A stretch of DNA of 64,000 nucleotides from Maricaulis virginensis (lineage in GTDB: Bacteria > Pseudomonadota > Alphaproteobacteria > Caulobacterales > Maricaulaceae). Shown in pieces: positions 19,681 to 28,044 of this stretch; the first letter of the stretch is position 1; each line of letters opens with the position of its first letter. Under the pieces are notes generated by a model, which had not been told where the DNA came from, searched no databases, and saw nothing but the letters and a program-made list of their open reading frames with translations. Where the stretch lies: positions 124,001 to 188,000 of the forward strand of contig NZ_BSFE01000003.1 in NCBI RefSeq assembly GCF_027922185.1, written 5' to 3'. A program made the translations under genes and the position numbers.

Positions 19681-20835
19681 ATGTCACTGCGTAACCGCGC
19701 CTATATCGCCGGCGCGTTCGAACACCCCACCCGCCTGGCGCCGGACAAGTCGACGCCGCAACTGCATGCCGAGTGCGCGGCCGGTGCGCTGGCCGATGCC
19801 GGGCTGAGCCTGGAGGATGTGGACGGGTATTTCTGCGCCACCGACGCGCCGGGCTTCGGCCCGATCTCGATGATCGACTATCTCGGTCTCAAGGTCCGTC
19901 ACACGGATTCCACCGAGATGGGCGGGTGCACCTATATCCAGCATGTGGCCCACGCCGCCGAGGCGATTGCCCTGGGCAAGTGCAGGGTGGCGCTGATCAC
20001 ACTGGCCGGCCGGCCGCGCTCGGAGAATGTGATGCGGTTCCGGCCGGGCGCGCCGGAAAGCGCGTTCGAGCAATTCACCGGCCTGACCAATCATACGTCC
20101 TACGGGATGTGTGCCGTGCGGCACATGCACGAGCATGGCACGACCTCGGAGCAGCTGGCCTGGATCAAGGTCGCAGCCTCGCATCATGCCCAGCACAATG
20201 AACACGCCATGCTGCCCAAGGTGGTCACGGTGGAAGAGGTGCTGGAAAGCCCGATGATCGCCGATCCGCTGCACCGGCTCGATTGCTGCGTGACGACGGA
20301 TGGCGGCGGCGCGCTGGTCGTGGTGGCGCCGGAGATTGCACGCTCGCTGAAGCGTCCGCTGGTCGCCCTGCGCGGGGCCGGCGAGGCGACGAAAGGACCG
20401 TCCGGCGGGCTGGGGCTCGACCTGACGACATCCGCCGCAGCACGCTCGGGCCCGGCGGCCTTCGCCGAGGCCGGGGTGAAACCGTCCGACATCAAATACG
20501 CCTCCATCTATGACAGCTTCACCATCACCGTGCTGATCCAGCTGGAGGATCTCGGCTTCTGCGCCAAGGGCGAGGGCGGCAAATTTGTCGCCGACGGAAA
20601 CCTGATCTCCGGGACCGGCAAACTGCCCTTCAATACCGATGGCGGCGGGCTGTGTTCCAACCACCCCATGTTCCGCGGCGGTATCACCAAGGTGATCGAG
20701 GCTGTGCGGCAATTGCGCGGCGAAGCGCATCCGGCCGTGCAGGTGCCCGACTGCGATCTGGCGGTCGCCACCGGCATCGGCGGGTCGCTCGGCGCGCGGC
20801 ACGGCGCGGCCACAGTCATCCTGGAGCGGCAATGA
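19681..20835 (+). CDS. Thiolase-fold acetyltransferase, SCP-x/lipid-transfer type (384 aa)
   Basis: Thiolase-fold protein of the group often annotated lipid-transfer protein or acetyl-CoA acetyltransferase. The first active-site loop reads STEMGGCTYIQHVAHAA, with a Cys, and the late region has ASIYDSFTITVLIQLEDLGFC, CSNHPMFRGGITKVIEAVRQL and GIGGSLGARHGAATVIL. The CSNHP sequence keeps the thiolase-like His, unlike the related Ltp2-type retro-aldolases. The next gene is a DUF35 zinc-ribbon protein overlapping by 4 bases; such pairs form one complex acting on CoA thioesters, as known for steroid side-chain enzymes. Confidence 0.88.
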   Translation: MSLRNRAYIAGAFEHPTRLAPDKSTPQLHAECAAGALADAGLSLEDVDGYFCATDAPGFGPISMIDYLGLKVRHTDSTEMGGCTYIQHVAHAAEAIALGKCRVALITLAGRPRSENVMRFRPGAPESAFEQFTGLTNHTSYGMCAVRHMHEHGTTSEQLAWIKVAASHHAQHNEHAMLPKVVTVEEVLESPMIADPLHRLDCCVTTDGGGALVVVAPEIARSLKRPLVALRGAGEATKGPSGGLGLDLTTSAAARSGPAAFAEAGVKPSDIKYASIYDSFTITVLIQLEDLGFCAKGEGGKFVADGNLISGTGKLPFNTDGGGLCSNHPMFRGGITKVIEAVRQLRGEAHPAVQVPDCDLAVATGIGGSLGARHGAATVILERQ

Positions 20836-21233
20836 TGAGCGAGCGTCGATACCCCGCACCCCAGCCCAATGCGGAAACCCGGGTCTTCTGGGATGCGGCG
20901 GCTGAAGGCGTGTTGAAGATCAAGAACTGCCGCAGCTGCTTCAGGGCGCACTACTATCCGCGTGCGATCTGCCCGCATTGCGGGTCGGACAAGACCGAGT
21001 GGGTGACCAGCGAGGGCGCAGGCGAGATCTATTCGGTCTCCGTCATGCGCCGCGGCGAGGGCGCGCCCTTTGCCGTCGCCTATGTCACGCTCGACGAAGG
21101 TCCGGCCGTTCTCACCAATATCGTCGACTGCGATCCCGACAGCCTGGCCATCGGCCAGCGTGTGCGGGTCGCGTTCAAACCGAGCGAGGAGGGGGCGCCG
21201 CCCGTTCCCACGTTCACACCGAGTGGAGACTAG
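20832..21233 (+). CDS. DUF35 zinc-ribbon/OB-fold partner of the thiolase-fold protein (133 aa)
   Basis: The N-terminal zinc ribbon has two Cys pairs, CRSC and CPHC (about residues 34-37 and 51-54), with the usual spacing and RAHYYPRAICP between. An OB-fold follows with GEIYSVSVMRRGEGAPFAVAYVTLDEGPAVLTNIVDCD. Its ATG overlaps the thiolase stop (ATGA), so the two proteins are translated together and are expected to form a complex; the DUF35 part gives the partner its acyl-CoA access in characterised pairs. A second ATG at 20835 is also possible. Confidence 0.92.
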   Translation: MMSERRYPAPQPNAETRVFWDAAAEGVLKIKNCRSCFRAHYYPRAICPHCGSDKTEWVTSEGAGEIYSVSVMRRGEGAPFAVAYVTLDEGPAVLTNIVDCDPDSLAIGQRVRVAFKPSEEGAPPVPTFTPSGD

Positions 21234-21235
21234 AC

Positions 21236-22444
21236 ATGGCCACTGCAGAACTCACCAATCCCGCCGACGCCCTGGAGGCTTTCCGCAAGGAAGCGGCCGG
21301 CTGGCTGGCGGAGCATTTCCCGAAATCCCTGGTGGGCAAGGAAAACGTGCTCGCCACCGTCGAGGGCGGGTCCGATCCCGATCCCGAGGCCGTCGCCTGG
21401 AAGAGGGCGATGGGCGAAAAGGGCTGGGGCACACCGACCTGGCCGAAAGAGTATGGCGGCGGCGGGCTGAGCTATCCCGAAGCGCGGGTGCTGCAGGAAG
21501 AGATGGGCAGGATCGGCGCGTGGAACCCGATCGGCGGCATGGGTGTGATGATGCTCGGGCCGACCCTGCTGGAGTTTGCCTCGGAAGAGCAGAAGCAGCG
21601 GCATATCCCGCCGATCTGCCGCGGCGAGATCCGCTGGTGCCAGGGTTATTCCGAGCCGGGCGCCGGCTCCGACCTCGCCAGCCTGCAGACCAGGTGCGAG
21701 GACAAGGGCGATCACTGGCTGGTCAATGGCCAGAAGACCTGGACGTCCGGCGGGCAATGGGCCGACTGGTGTTTTGCCCTGGTGCGCACCGATACGTCGA
21801 AGAAGCATGAGGGCATTTCCTTCATCCTGCTGGACATGAAATCGCCGGGTGTCGAGGTGAAGCCGATCCGGATGATTTCCGGCACCTCGCCCTTCTGCGA
21901 GACCTTCTTCACCGATGTGAAAGTGCCCAAGGAGAACATCGTCGGCGATCTCGGCAATGGCTGGACGATCGGCAAGCGCCTGCTCCAGCACGAGCGCACC
22001 AATTTGTCCGGCGGCGGCAGCCTGGGCCGTGGCCAGGGACCCTCCCTCTCCGACATCGCCAAGCATTATGTCGGCACGGATGCTGAGGGCCGGATCGCCG
22101 ATGCCGATCTGCGCATGCGCATCGTGCGTCACGAGATGGAGGCGCAGGCCTTCAAGGCGACGGCGCGCCGCGTGATGCTGGAATCCAAGAGCGGCAATAT
22201 CTCGCTGGGCTCGTCCATCCTGAAGAATGTCGGCGCCCGCATCACCCAGGAACGCGCCGAGCTGACGCTGGAAATCATGGGCATGAACGGGCTGGGCTGG
22301 TCCGGCGACGGGTTCAATCCGGCCGAGCTGGGCGCGACCCGCGGCTGGCTGTGGGGCAAGGCGGTGTCGATCTATGGCGGCACGACGGAAATCCAGAACA
22401 ATGTGATCGCCAAGCGCATCCTCGGGATGCTGGATCACCAGTAG
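21236..22444 (+). CDS. Acyl-CoA dehydrogenase (402 aa), probable subunit of a pair
   Basis: Full FadE-type protein: WGTPTWPKEYGGGG at the N-terminal domain, CQGYSEPGAGSDLASLQTRCE and LVNGQKTWTSGGQWADWCF in the middle domain, and SIYGGTTEIQNNVIAKRILGM at the C-terminus. At the place of the medium-chain enzyme's catalytic Glu (YEGT) it has Gly (YGGT), as many bacterial members do. GGAG precedes the ATG at 21236. The next gene is a second, shorter acyl-CoA dehydrogenase 19 bases on; such adjacent pairs often make heteromers in steroid-type or branched-chain catabolism. Confidence 0.92.
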   Translation: MATAELTNPADALEAFRKEAAGWLAEHFPKSLVGKENVLATVEGGSDPDPEAVAWKRAMGEKGWGTPTWPKEYGGGGLSYPEARVLQEEMGRIGAWNPIGGMGVMMLGPTLLEFASEEQKQRHIPPICRGEIRWCQGYSEPGAGSDLASLQTRCEDKGDHWLVNGQKTWTSGGQWADWCFALVRTDTSKKHEGISFILLDMKSPGVEVKPIRMISGTSPFCETFFTDVKVPKENIVGDLGNGWTIGKRLLQHERTNLSGGGSLGRGQGPSLSDIAKHYVGTDAEGRIADADLRMRIVRHEMEAQAFKATARRVMLESKSGNISLGSSILKNVGARITQERAELTLEIMGMNGLGWSGDGFNPAELGATRGWLWGKAVSIYGGTTEIQNNVIAKRILGMLDHQ

Positions 22445-22463
22445 GTGAAGGGGAGATAACGAC

Positions 22464-23579
22464 ATGGCCGTCCTGAACGAAGAACAGAGCATGCTGCGCG
22501 ACATGGCGCGCGACTGGGCCAATGAGCAATCGCCGGTGACCGCTTTCCGCAAGGTGCGCGATGCGGGCGAGGCGATCGGCTTCGACCCGAAGGCTTTCGC
22601 GGCCCAGGCCGAGATGGGCTGGACCGGGGTGATCATTCCGGAAGCCTATGGCGGGTCGGATTTCGGCTATCTCAGCCTCGGCCTCGTGCTGGAGGAAACC
22701 GGCCGGACGCTGACGGCGAGCCCGCTGGGCACGACGGCGCTGGCGGCGACAAGTGCGCTCCTGCTGGCGGGCAGCGAAGCGCAGAAACAGGCCTGGCTGC
22801 CGAAGATCGCCTCGGGCGATGTCATTGCGGCGCTTGCGGTAGACGAGGGTCCGCGCCACGACCCGTCGAAGATCGCCACGAAAGCCGAGAAATCCGGCGA
22901 TGGCTGGACGCTGAGCGGCACCAAGAAGTTTGTTGCGGAGGGAGACGGGGCGCACCTGTTTGTCGTTGCGGCACAGACCGGCAGCGGCATCGGCCTCTTC
23001 CTGGTGCCCGCCGATACCGGGGGCGTCAGCCGCGCTTCGCGCAATATGGTCGACGCCCGCAGCCATGCCGAAGTCAGCTTCGACGCGGTGAAGCTGGGCA
23101 GCGATGCGTTGATCGGGCCGGAAGATGGCGCTGGATTGCTCGACCAGGTGCTCGACCGGGCCCGGGCCGGTGTCGCGGCGGAGATGCTGGGGCTTGCCGT
23201 CCAGGCTTTCGACGACACGCTGGCCTATCTGAAAACCCGCGAACAGTTCGGCGAGATCCTGTCACGCTTCCAGGCGCTGCAACACCGCATGGCACACCAG
23301 TTCACCCAGATCGAGCTGATGCGTTCCGTTGTCGAGGGCGCGCTCGAGGCGATCGATACGGACCGCGACGACATCGCCGCGAAGGTCTCGCTGGCCAAGG
23401 CGACGGCCTGCGACACGCTGCACCTGGTCTCGCGCGAGATGATCCAGCTGCATGGCGGGATCGGCATGACCGACGAGCATCATGCCGGCTTCTACATAAA
23501 GCGGGCGCGCATCCTCGAGAACGCCTGGGGCAATGCCGCCTTCCACCGGGAGCGCTTTGCGCGCCTGGCCGGGTATTGA
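22464..23579 (+). CDS. Acyl-CoA dehydrogenase (371 aa), probable partner subunit
   Basis: A shorter, more diverged family member. It has WTGVIIPEAYGGSDFGYLS and a middle domain with LAVDEGPRHDPSKIATKAEK in place of the usual TEPxxGSD segment, which is therefore not conserved. C-terminal motifs are REQFGEILSRFQALQHRMA and MIQLHGGIGMTDEHHAGFYIKRARI. The weak substrate-site motif and the adjacent full-length gene support a heteromeric enzyme with shared active sites; this is inference from known FadE pairs. The TTGA at its stop contains the proposed start of the next gene. Confidence 0.9.
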   Translation: MAVLNEEQSMLRDMARDWANEQSPVTAFRKVRDAGEAIGFDPKAFAAQAEMGWTGVIIPEAYGGSDFGYLSLGLVLEETGRTLTASPLGTTALAATSALLLAGSEAQKQAWLPKIASGDVIAALAVDEGPRHDPSKIATKAEKSGDGWTLSGTKKFVAEGDGAHLFVVAAQTGSGIGLFLVPADTGGVSRASRNMVDARSHAEVSFDAVKLGSDALIGPEDGAGLLDQVLDRARAGVAAEMLGLAVQAFDDTLAYLKTREQFGEILSRFQALQHRMAHQFTQIELMRSVVEGALEAIDTDRDDIAAKVSLAKATACDTLHLVSREMIQLHGGIGMTDEHHAGFYIKRARILENAWGNAAFHRERFARLAGY

Positions 23580-24889
23580 GCGGCGAACCCGGCAATCCCG
23601 CCCCGGCGGCCAATCGCACAAGAGCGGATGGTGGCGCGGGGCGGGAGCGTGCCTATGACCGGTTTGTCGAAGGCAATCTGAAGCGCAATTACGTCGCCCA
23701 TTTCACGCACGGCATGCTGGGCATGACGGGCTTCCGCCTGATCTTTGCGCCGACCTTCGTGCCGGCCTATCTGCACATGCTGACCGGCTCGCCCTTCATG
23801 GTCGGGCTGGGCCAGGCGCTGATCCAGGCCGGCGCGATCGCCTCGCCCATCATGGGCGCGGCCCAGATCGAGCATCGCCGCCACGTCATGCCGGCGGCGA
23901 TGACGATCGGCGTGCTGATGCGGCTGCAGCTGCTGGGGCTGGCGCTCGCCGGCTGGTTCCTGACCGGCCATGTCCTGCTGCTGGCGACCTTCCTGTTTCT
24001 CTTCCTGTTCGGCTTCTTCCTGGGCTCCCAGCGGGTCGCCTTCCAGGTGGTGCTGGCCAAGGTGATCCCGATCCGCCTGCGCGGGCGGCTGCAGGCCTGG
24101 CGCAACCTCGCCGGCGGGGCGATCGCGGCGGGCCTGTCCTGGTGGGCCGGGGTTTATCTGATCGACCCGAATGTGTTCGGCAATGGCTATGCGACGACCT
24201 TCATGGTCGCCTTCCTGCTGACCAGCGCCGGACTGGCCGCGCTCTGGCTGTTCATGCGCGAGCCCAGCAGTCCGACCGTCAAAACCCAGATGGGCATGCT
24301 CGACCGTATCCGGGAATTCCCGCTGCTCCTGGCCGACAGGGACTACCGCAACTTCCTCCTCTCCCTGGTCTTCGCGACCATGGGCCGGATCGCCATCCCC
24401 TTCTGTATCATCCATGCGGGCCGGCAGATGGAGGTGGACGGCGCCGCCATTGGCCTGTTCTCGCTGGCCTTTCTTGGTGCGGACACGGCGACCAATCTGA
24501 TCTGGGGCACGATGGGGGATCGCTATGGATTCCGGATCACCTTCATCGGCACGCTGATCGTATGGCTCGTGTCGCTGGGGGCGATGATCACGGCGGTGGC
24601 GCCCTGGCAATTCCTGCTCGCCTTCTTCGGTCTGGGGGCAGCCATGTCCGGAAACATGATGAGCGTGACCACGCTCGTTCTGGAATTCGGCCACCGTGAT
24701 GACATTCCCATGCGCCTGGCCCTGTCGACGACGGCGGAGACCTCGGTCGCGACCGCCGGTCCGCTCGTGGGCGGGCTGATGGCGGCGACGCTGGGACTGG
24801 TTCCCGTCTTTGCCCTGTCGATGGCCTGCCTGGCGATAGCGCTTTGCATTCTCGTGTTGGGAGTACGCGAACCGCGTCATCTGAAATAA
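23576..24889 (+). CDS. MFS transporter (437 aa)
   Basis: About twelve hydrophobic segments with an MFS arrangement; the second half has GLFSLAFLGADTATNLIWGTMGDRYGFRITFIGTL, a typical loop between helices. The start is uncertain: TTG at 23576 overlaps the previous stop by 4 bases without a strong ribosome site, and the first 30 residues are polar before YDRFVEGNLKRNYVAHFTHGMLG. It closes the run of genes from 18184 and is the second carrier in the catabolic region, possibly for a different intermediate or for efflux. Confidence 0.82.
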   Translation: MSGEPGNPAPAANRTRADGGAGRERAYDRFVEGNLKRNYVAHFTHGMLGMTGFRLIFAPTFVPAYLHMLTGSPFMVGLGQALIQAGAIASPIMGAAQIEHRRHVMPAAMTIGVLMRLQLLGLALAGWFLTGHVLLLATFLFLFLFGFFLGSQRVAFQVVLAKVIPIRLRGRLQAWRNLAGGAIAAGLSWWAGVYLIDPNVFGNGYATTFMVAFLLTSAGLAALWLFMREPSSPTVKTQMGMLDRIREFPLLLADRDYRNFLLSLVFATMGRIAIPFCIIHAGRQMEVDGAAIGLFSLAFLGADTATNLIWGTMGDRYGFRITFIGTLIVWLVSLGAMITAVAPWQFLLAFFGLGAAMSGNMMSVTTLVLEFGHRDDIPMRLALSTTAETSVATAGPLVGGLMAATLGLVPVFALSMACLAIALCILVLGVREPRHLK

Positions 24890-24933
24890 GTTTACGTTTA
24901 CGGAAACGGCAACTCTATTGCTCAATAATAACT

Positions 24934-24951
24934 AGATATATCGATGTATCT
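24934..24951. promoter_or_regulatory. Operator-like palindrome upstream of the TonB receptor
   Basis: An 18-base sequence from 24934 to 24951 (AGATATATCGATGTATCT) matches its own reverse complement at 16 of 18 positions. It ends four bases before a -35 element. It stands out in an AT-rich patch of a GC-rich region. Confidence 0.55.
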
Positions 24952-24954
24952 TTC

Positions 24955-24983
24955 TTGACGGCGTCAAATCTCATTGCTCTAAT
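24955..24983 (+). promoter_or_regulatory. Sigma-70-type promoter of the TonB receptor at 25038
   Basis: TTGACG (24955-24960), 17 bases, then TCTAAT (24978-24983): five of six consensus positions in each box. A transcript would start near 24990, giving a leader of about 48 bases with GGGAGGAG before the ATG. Confidence 0.6.
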
Positions 24984-25037
24984 CGAATGCGCGGTATGTA
25001 AAAAATCATAAGCAGCCGCTCAGTCTGGGAGGAGATT

Positions 25038-27971
25038 ATGACTGTGAAGGGTCTCATGCGTGCAAGCAGCGCGCTGACAGCCCTTGCGTTGACCGCGGGG
25101 CTTGGCTCCGCGGCATTGGCGCAAGACGACGCCCAGGGGCGTCAGGACGACGATGTCATCATCGTCACAGGTTCCGTTATTCAGGGGACACCCGAGAACG
25201 CCGCCCTGCCGGTCGATGTTCTCTCGTCGGAGGAACTCGCGCGGCTGGGCAATCCCTCGCCGGTCGAGTTGCTCAAGGCGCTGCCGGTTTCAAGCGGCGT
25301 CATCGGCGACACGAACCAGTTCGACAGCCGGTCGCAGGCGACCGAGGGCATGGCATCGGTGAACCTGCGCGGCCTCAGCCCGCAGCGCACGCTGGTCCTG
25401 CTCAACAACCGGCGCCTGGTGTCGGCGGGGACGGGGGTTCCCTTCGTCGACATCAACCTGCTGCCGCAGGCGGCGATCGGCCGGATCGAGATCCTGAAAG
25501 ACGGTGCGGCGGCGATCTACGGGTCGGATGCCATCGGCGGCGTGGTGAACTTCATCACGCGGTCCGACCAGGACGGTTTCCGGGCCGGCGGGGACTACAC
25601 CTTCATCGACGGCAGTTCCGGCGACTATACCGTCCACGGCAGCTGGGGTCGTCAGGGCGACAATTACAGCATCCTGCTGGCAGGGGGCTATCAGCATCGC
25701 GACGAACTGCTTGCGGTCGATCGCGACTTCGCTGTCATGGACTTTGAATCGAACCCGGAGGGCGGCTGGACCGGCGGCGGCAATCCCGCGACCTTCCTGC
25801 CGCTGGGGGTGATCCCGGGCGTCGGTGTTGCGCCGATCGGCGGGCTTCGCGCCGACCCGCAATGTGCGGCCCAGGGCGGTTATGTCACCGCGGCCGGATG
25901 GTGCCGGACGCAGTATACCGGCTTCGACGCCCTCGTTGAGGAAGAGGATCGCTACCAGCTCTACGGTCAGCTCGATGTCGAGATCGCCGAAGGCCTCGAC
26001 TGGGATCTCAGCCTGCTCTACGGCAATGACGAGATTCCGCACTACCGGACTTCCCCGATGTATCTGCTGACCCAGGCACCGTCCGCGATTGCGGCGGTCG
26101 GCGGTTCGCCCAGCGGCTTCATCGTTCCGGGAAACAATCCGGGTTTCATCGAAATGGTGACCAATAATCCGGGCATCGTTCCGGCGGGCACTGTTGCGGC
26201 CCTGTTCCCGACCCTTCTCTTCCGTCCGCTGCTCGCGGGGGGGAACCCGGCCTTTATCGGCAATCCGGACGATCTGGGTGCCTCCACCGGGCGCCGCGAG
26301 AACGAGAGCTTCCGCATCTCGTCCGGCCTGACCGGGCAGATCTCGGACTCGCTGCAGTTCCAAGCGTCGGTCACCTATCACAAGTTCGAGCGCTATTTCG
26401 ACGGCTACGACTCCTTCGGTGACCGTGTGCAGCTGGCGCTGCGCGGTTTCGGCGGTCCGAACTGCGATCCGGCGACTTCGGCGCCCGGGACGGGCGGCTG
26501 TCTGTGGCTGAACCCGTTCGGCAACCAGGTGAGCGGTGCCAATCCGAACACGCCCGAGCTGATCAACTGGTTCTTCGTCCACTCGACCAGCTTCCTGGAG
26601 ACCGAGCTCTTCGTGGCTGACTTCACCCTGTCCGGCGATACCGGCTGGGAGCTGGCCGGCGGGCCGGTCCTGTTCGGGGCCGGGGCGCAGTACCGCAAGA
26701 ACGACTTTGCGGCGACCTATGGCGACAACAACAATATTGCGGTGAATCCCTGCCGCGATACGCCGGTCACGGGATCCACCTCCTGCGCCCAGCAGAACGG
26801 GGCGCTGGCCTTCCTCGGATCGAATGCCGACTCGCAGGCAGACAATGACGTCTATGCCCTGTTCGGCGAGATGCAGCTGCCGGTGACGGACAATTTCAAT
26901 GTCCAGCTGGCGGCCCGCTTCGAGGACTATGGCGGGGAGACCGGATCGACCTTCGATCCCAAGATCACCGCCCGCTGGCAGATCACCGACACCTTCGCCC
27001 TGCGGGGTTCTGCCGGTACGACGTTCCGCGGCCCGCCCGCGCAGCAATTGTCCGACCGGAATGTGACGTCGCTGCAGGTGATCGCGAACAGCTTCCGGCC
27101 GGTCGATGTCTACGGCAATCCGGCGCTGGCGCCGGAGACTGCGACGAACTACTCGATCGGTCTGCTGATCGACACGGGGGCCTTTACGGCCAGTGTCGAC
27201 TACTTCCGCTACAAGATCGAGGACACGATCACCACCGAGCCGCTCTCCGGCATGGTGGCGACCATGTTCGCCGATCCCGCGAACTGCACGGATCCGGCGT
27301 TCGACGCCTTGCGTGAACGCTTCCAGTTCAATGATGGCGGCGGTGTCCCCGGGGCCGGAACCTGCGCTGTCGGGAATATTTCCCGCGTGCGGACCGGCTG
27401 GGTGAATGGCGGGGACCTGACCAGTTCCGGTGTCGACTTCATCGTCAATTACGACTTCGGTGACGTGCTGGGCGGCCAGCTCAATGCTGGCGTCACGGCC
27501 ACCTACATGCTGGGCAACGAGCTTGGCGAAGAAGTGGTCGAGGGCATTGTCGTCCAGGACGGATTCGACGGTGTCGGCTTCCTGAACTTCCAGACCACCG
27601 CCTATCCGGTGCCGGAATGGAAGGCGCGCGGATTTGTCGAATATACCTACGGCAATTTCGATGCGCGGCTGACGATGAACTATATCGACAGCTATCGCGA
27701 CCAGCGTGCCGACAGCGGCACGGGTCCGTTCGCGCCCAATACCAACATCCCCGGTGCGCCGGTGCTGATGCAGGGTGCGACGATCGACAGCCAGGTGACG
27801 ACGGACTTCAACCTGATCTACAATTTCGGCGATGCGACCACGGTGTCCTTCACCGCGTTGAACATCACGGATGAAGATCCCAGCTTCGCGCGCCTGGACT
27901 ACAATTACGATCCGTTCACCGGCAATCCGCTGGGCCGGGTCTTCCGTGTCGGGGTCAATACCGAGTTCTAG
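25038..27971 (+). CDS. TonB-dependent outer-membrane receptor (977 aa)
   Basis: Signal peptide about 1-29 (ending AALAQ), TonB box DDVIIVTGS at about 38-46, and plug motifs VNLRGLSPQRTLVLLNNRRLV and IEILKDGAAAIYGSDAIGGVVNFITR. The barrel is long, with Cys pairs in loops (NCDPATSAPGTGGCLWLNP and CRDTPVTGSTSCAQQ) that could form disulfides outside the cell. The protein is larger than siderophore receptors and belongs to the group common in sphingomonads and hyphomonads for organic substrates. It has its own promoter and palindrome; a tandem TetR regulator is convergent behind it. Confidence 0.94.
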   Translation: MTVKGLMRASSALTALALTAGLGSAALAQDDAQGRQDDDVIIVTGSVIQGTPENAALPVDVLSSEELARLGNPSPVELLKALPVSSGVIGDTNQFDSRSQATEGMASVNLRGLSPQRTLVLLNNRRLVSAGTGVPFVDINLLPQAAIGRIEILKDGAAAIYGSDAIGGVVNFITRSDQDGFRAGGDYTFIDGSSGDYTVHGSWGRQGDNYSILLAGGYQHRDELLAVDRDFAVMDFESNPEGGWTGGGNPATFLPLGVIPGVGVAPIGGLRADPQCAAQGGYVTAAGWCRTQYTGFDALVEEEDRYQLYGQLDVEIAEGLDWDLSLLYGNDEIPHYRTSPMYLLTQAPSAIAAVGGSPSGFIVPGNNPGFIEMVTNNPGIVPAGTVAALFPTLLFRPLLAGGNPAFIGNPDDLGASTGRRENESFRISSGLTGQISDSLQFQASVTYHKFERYFDGYDSFGDRVQLALRGFGGPNCDPATSAPGTGGCLWLNPFGNQVSGANPNTPELINWFFVHSTSFLETELFVADFTLSGDTGWELAGGPVLFGAGAQYRKNDFAATYGDNNNIAVNPCRDTPVTGSTSCAQQNGALAFLGSNADSQADNDVYALFGEMQLPVTDNFNVQLAARFEDYGGETGSTFDPKITARWQITDTFALRGSAGTTFRGPPAQQLSDRNVTSLQVIANSFRPVDVYGNPALAPETATNYSIGLLIDTGAFTASVDYFRYKIEDTITTEPLSGMVATMFADPANCTDPAFDALRERFQFNDGGGVPGAGTCAVGNISRVRTGWVNGGDLTSSGVDFIVNYDFGDVLGGQLNAGVTATYMLGNELGEEVVEGIVVQDGFDGVGFLNFQTTAYPVPEWKARGFVEYTYGNFDARLTMNYIDSYRDQRADSGTGPFAPNTNIPGAPVLMQGATIDSQVTTDFNLIYNFGDATTVSFTALNITDEDPSFARLDYNYDPFTGNPLGRVFRVGVNTEF

Positions 27972-27996
27972 GTGTTATCCTGCCCGGACAAGAAGA

Positions 27997-28026
27997 AGGC
28001 CCCGGTCGTGCGACCGGGGCCTTTTT
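27997..28026 (+). terminator. Intrinsic terminator between convergent genes
   Basis: A 12-base-pair stem (27997-28008 with 28011-28022) with a minimal loop, followed by TTTTT on the plus strand; on the minus strand TTCTTCTT follows. It lies 26 bases after the receptor stop and 19 bases before the stop of the TetR gene, so it serves both. Confidence 0.85.
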
Positions 28027-28044
28027 GTGTGTCTGGCAGGATGG

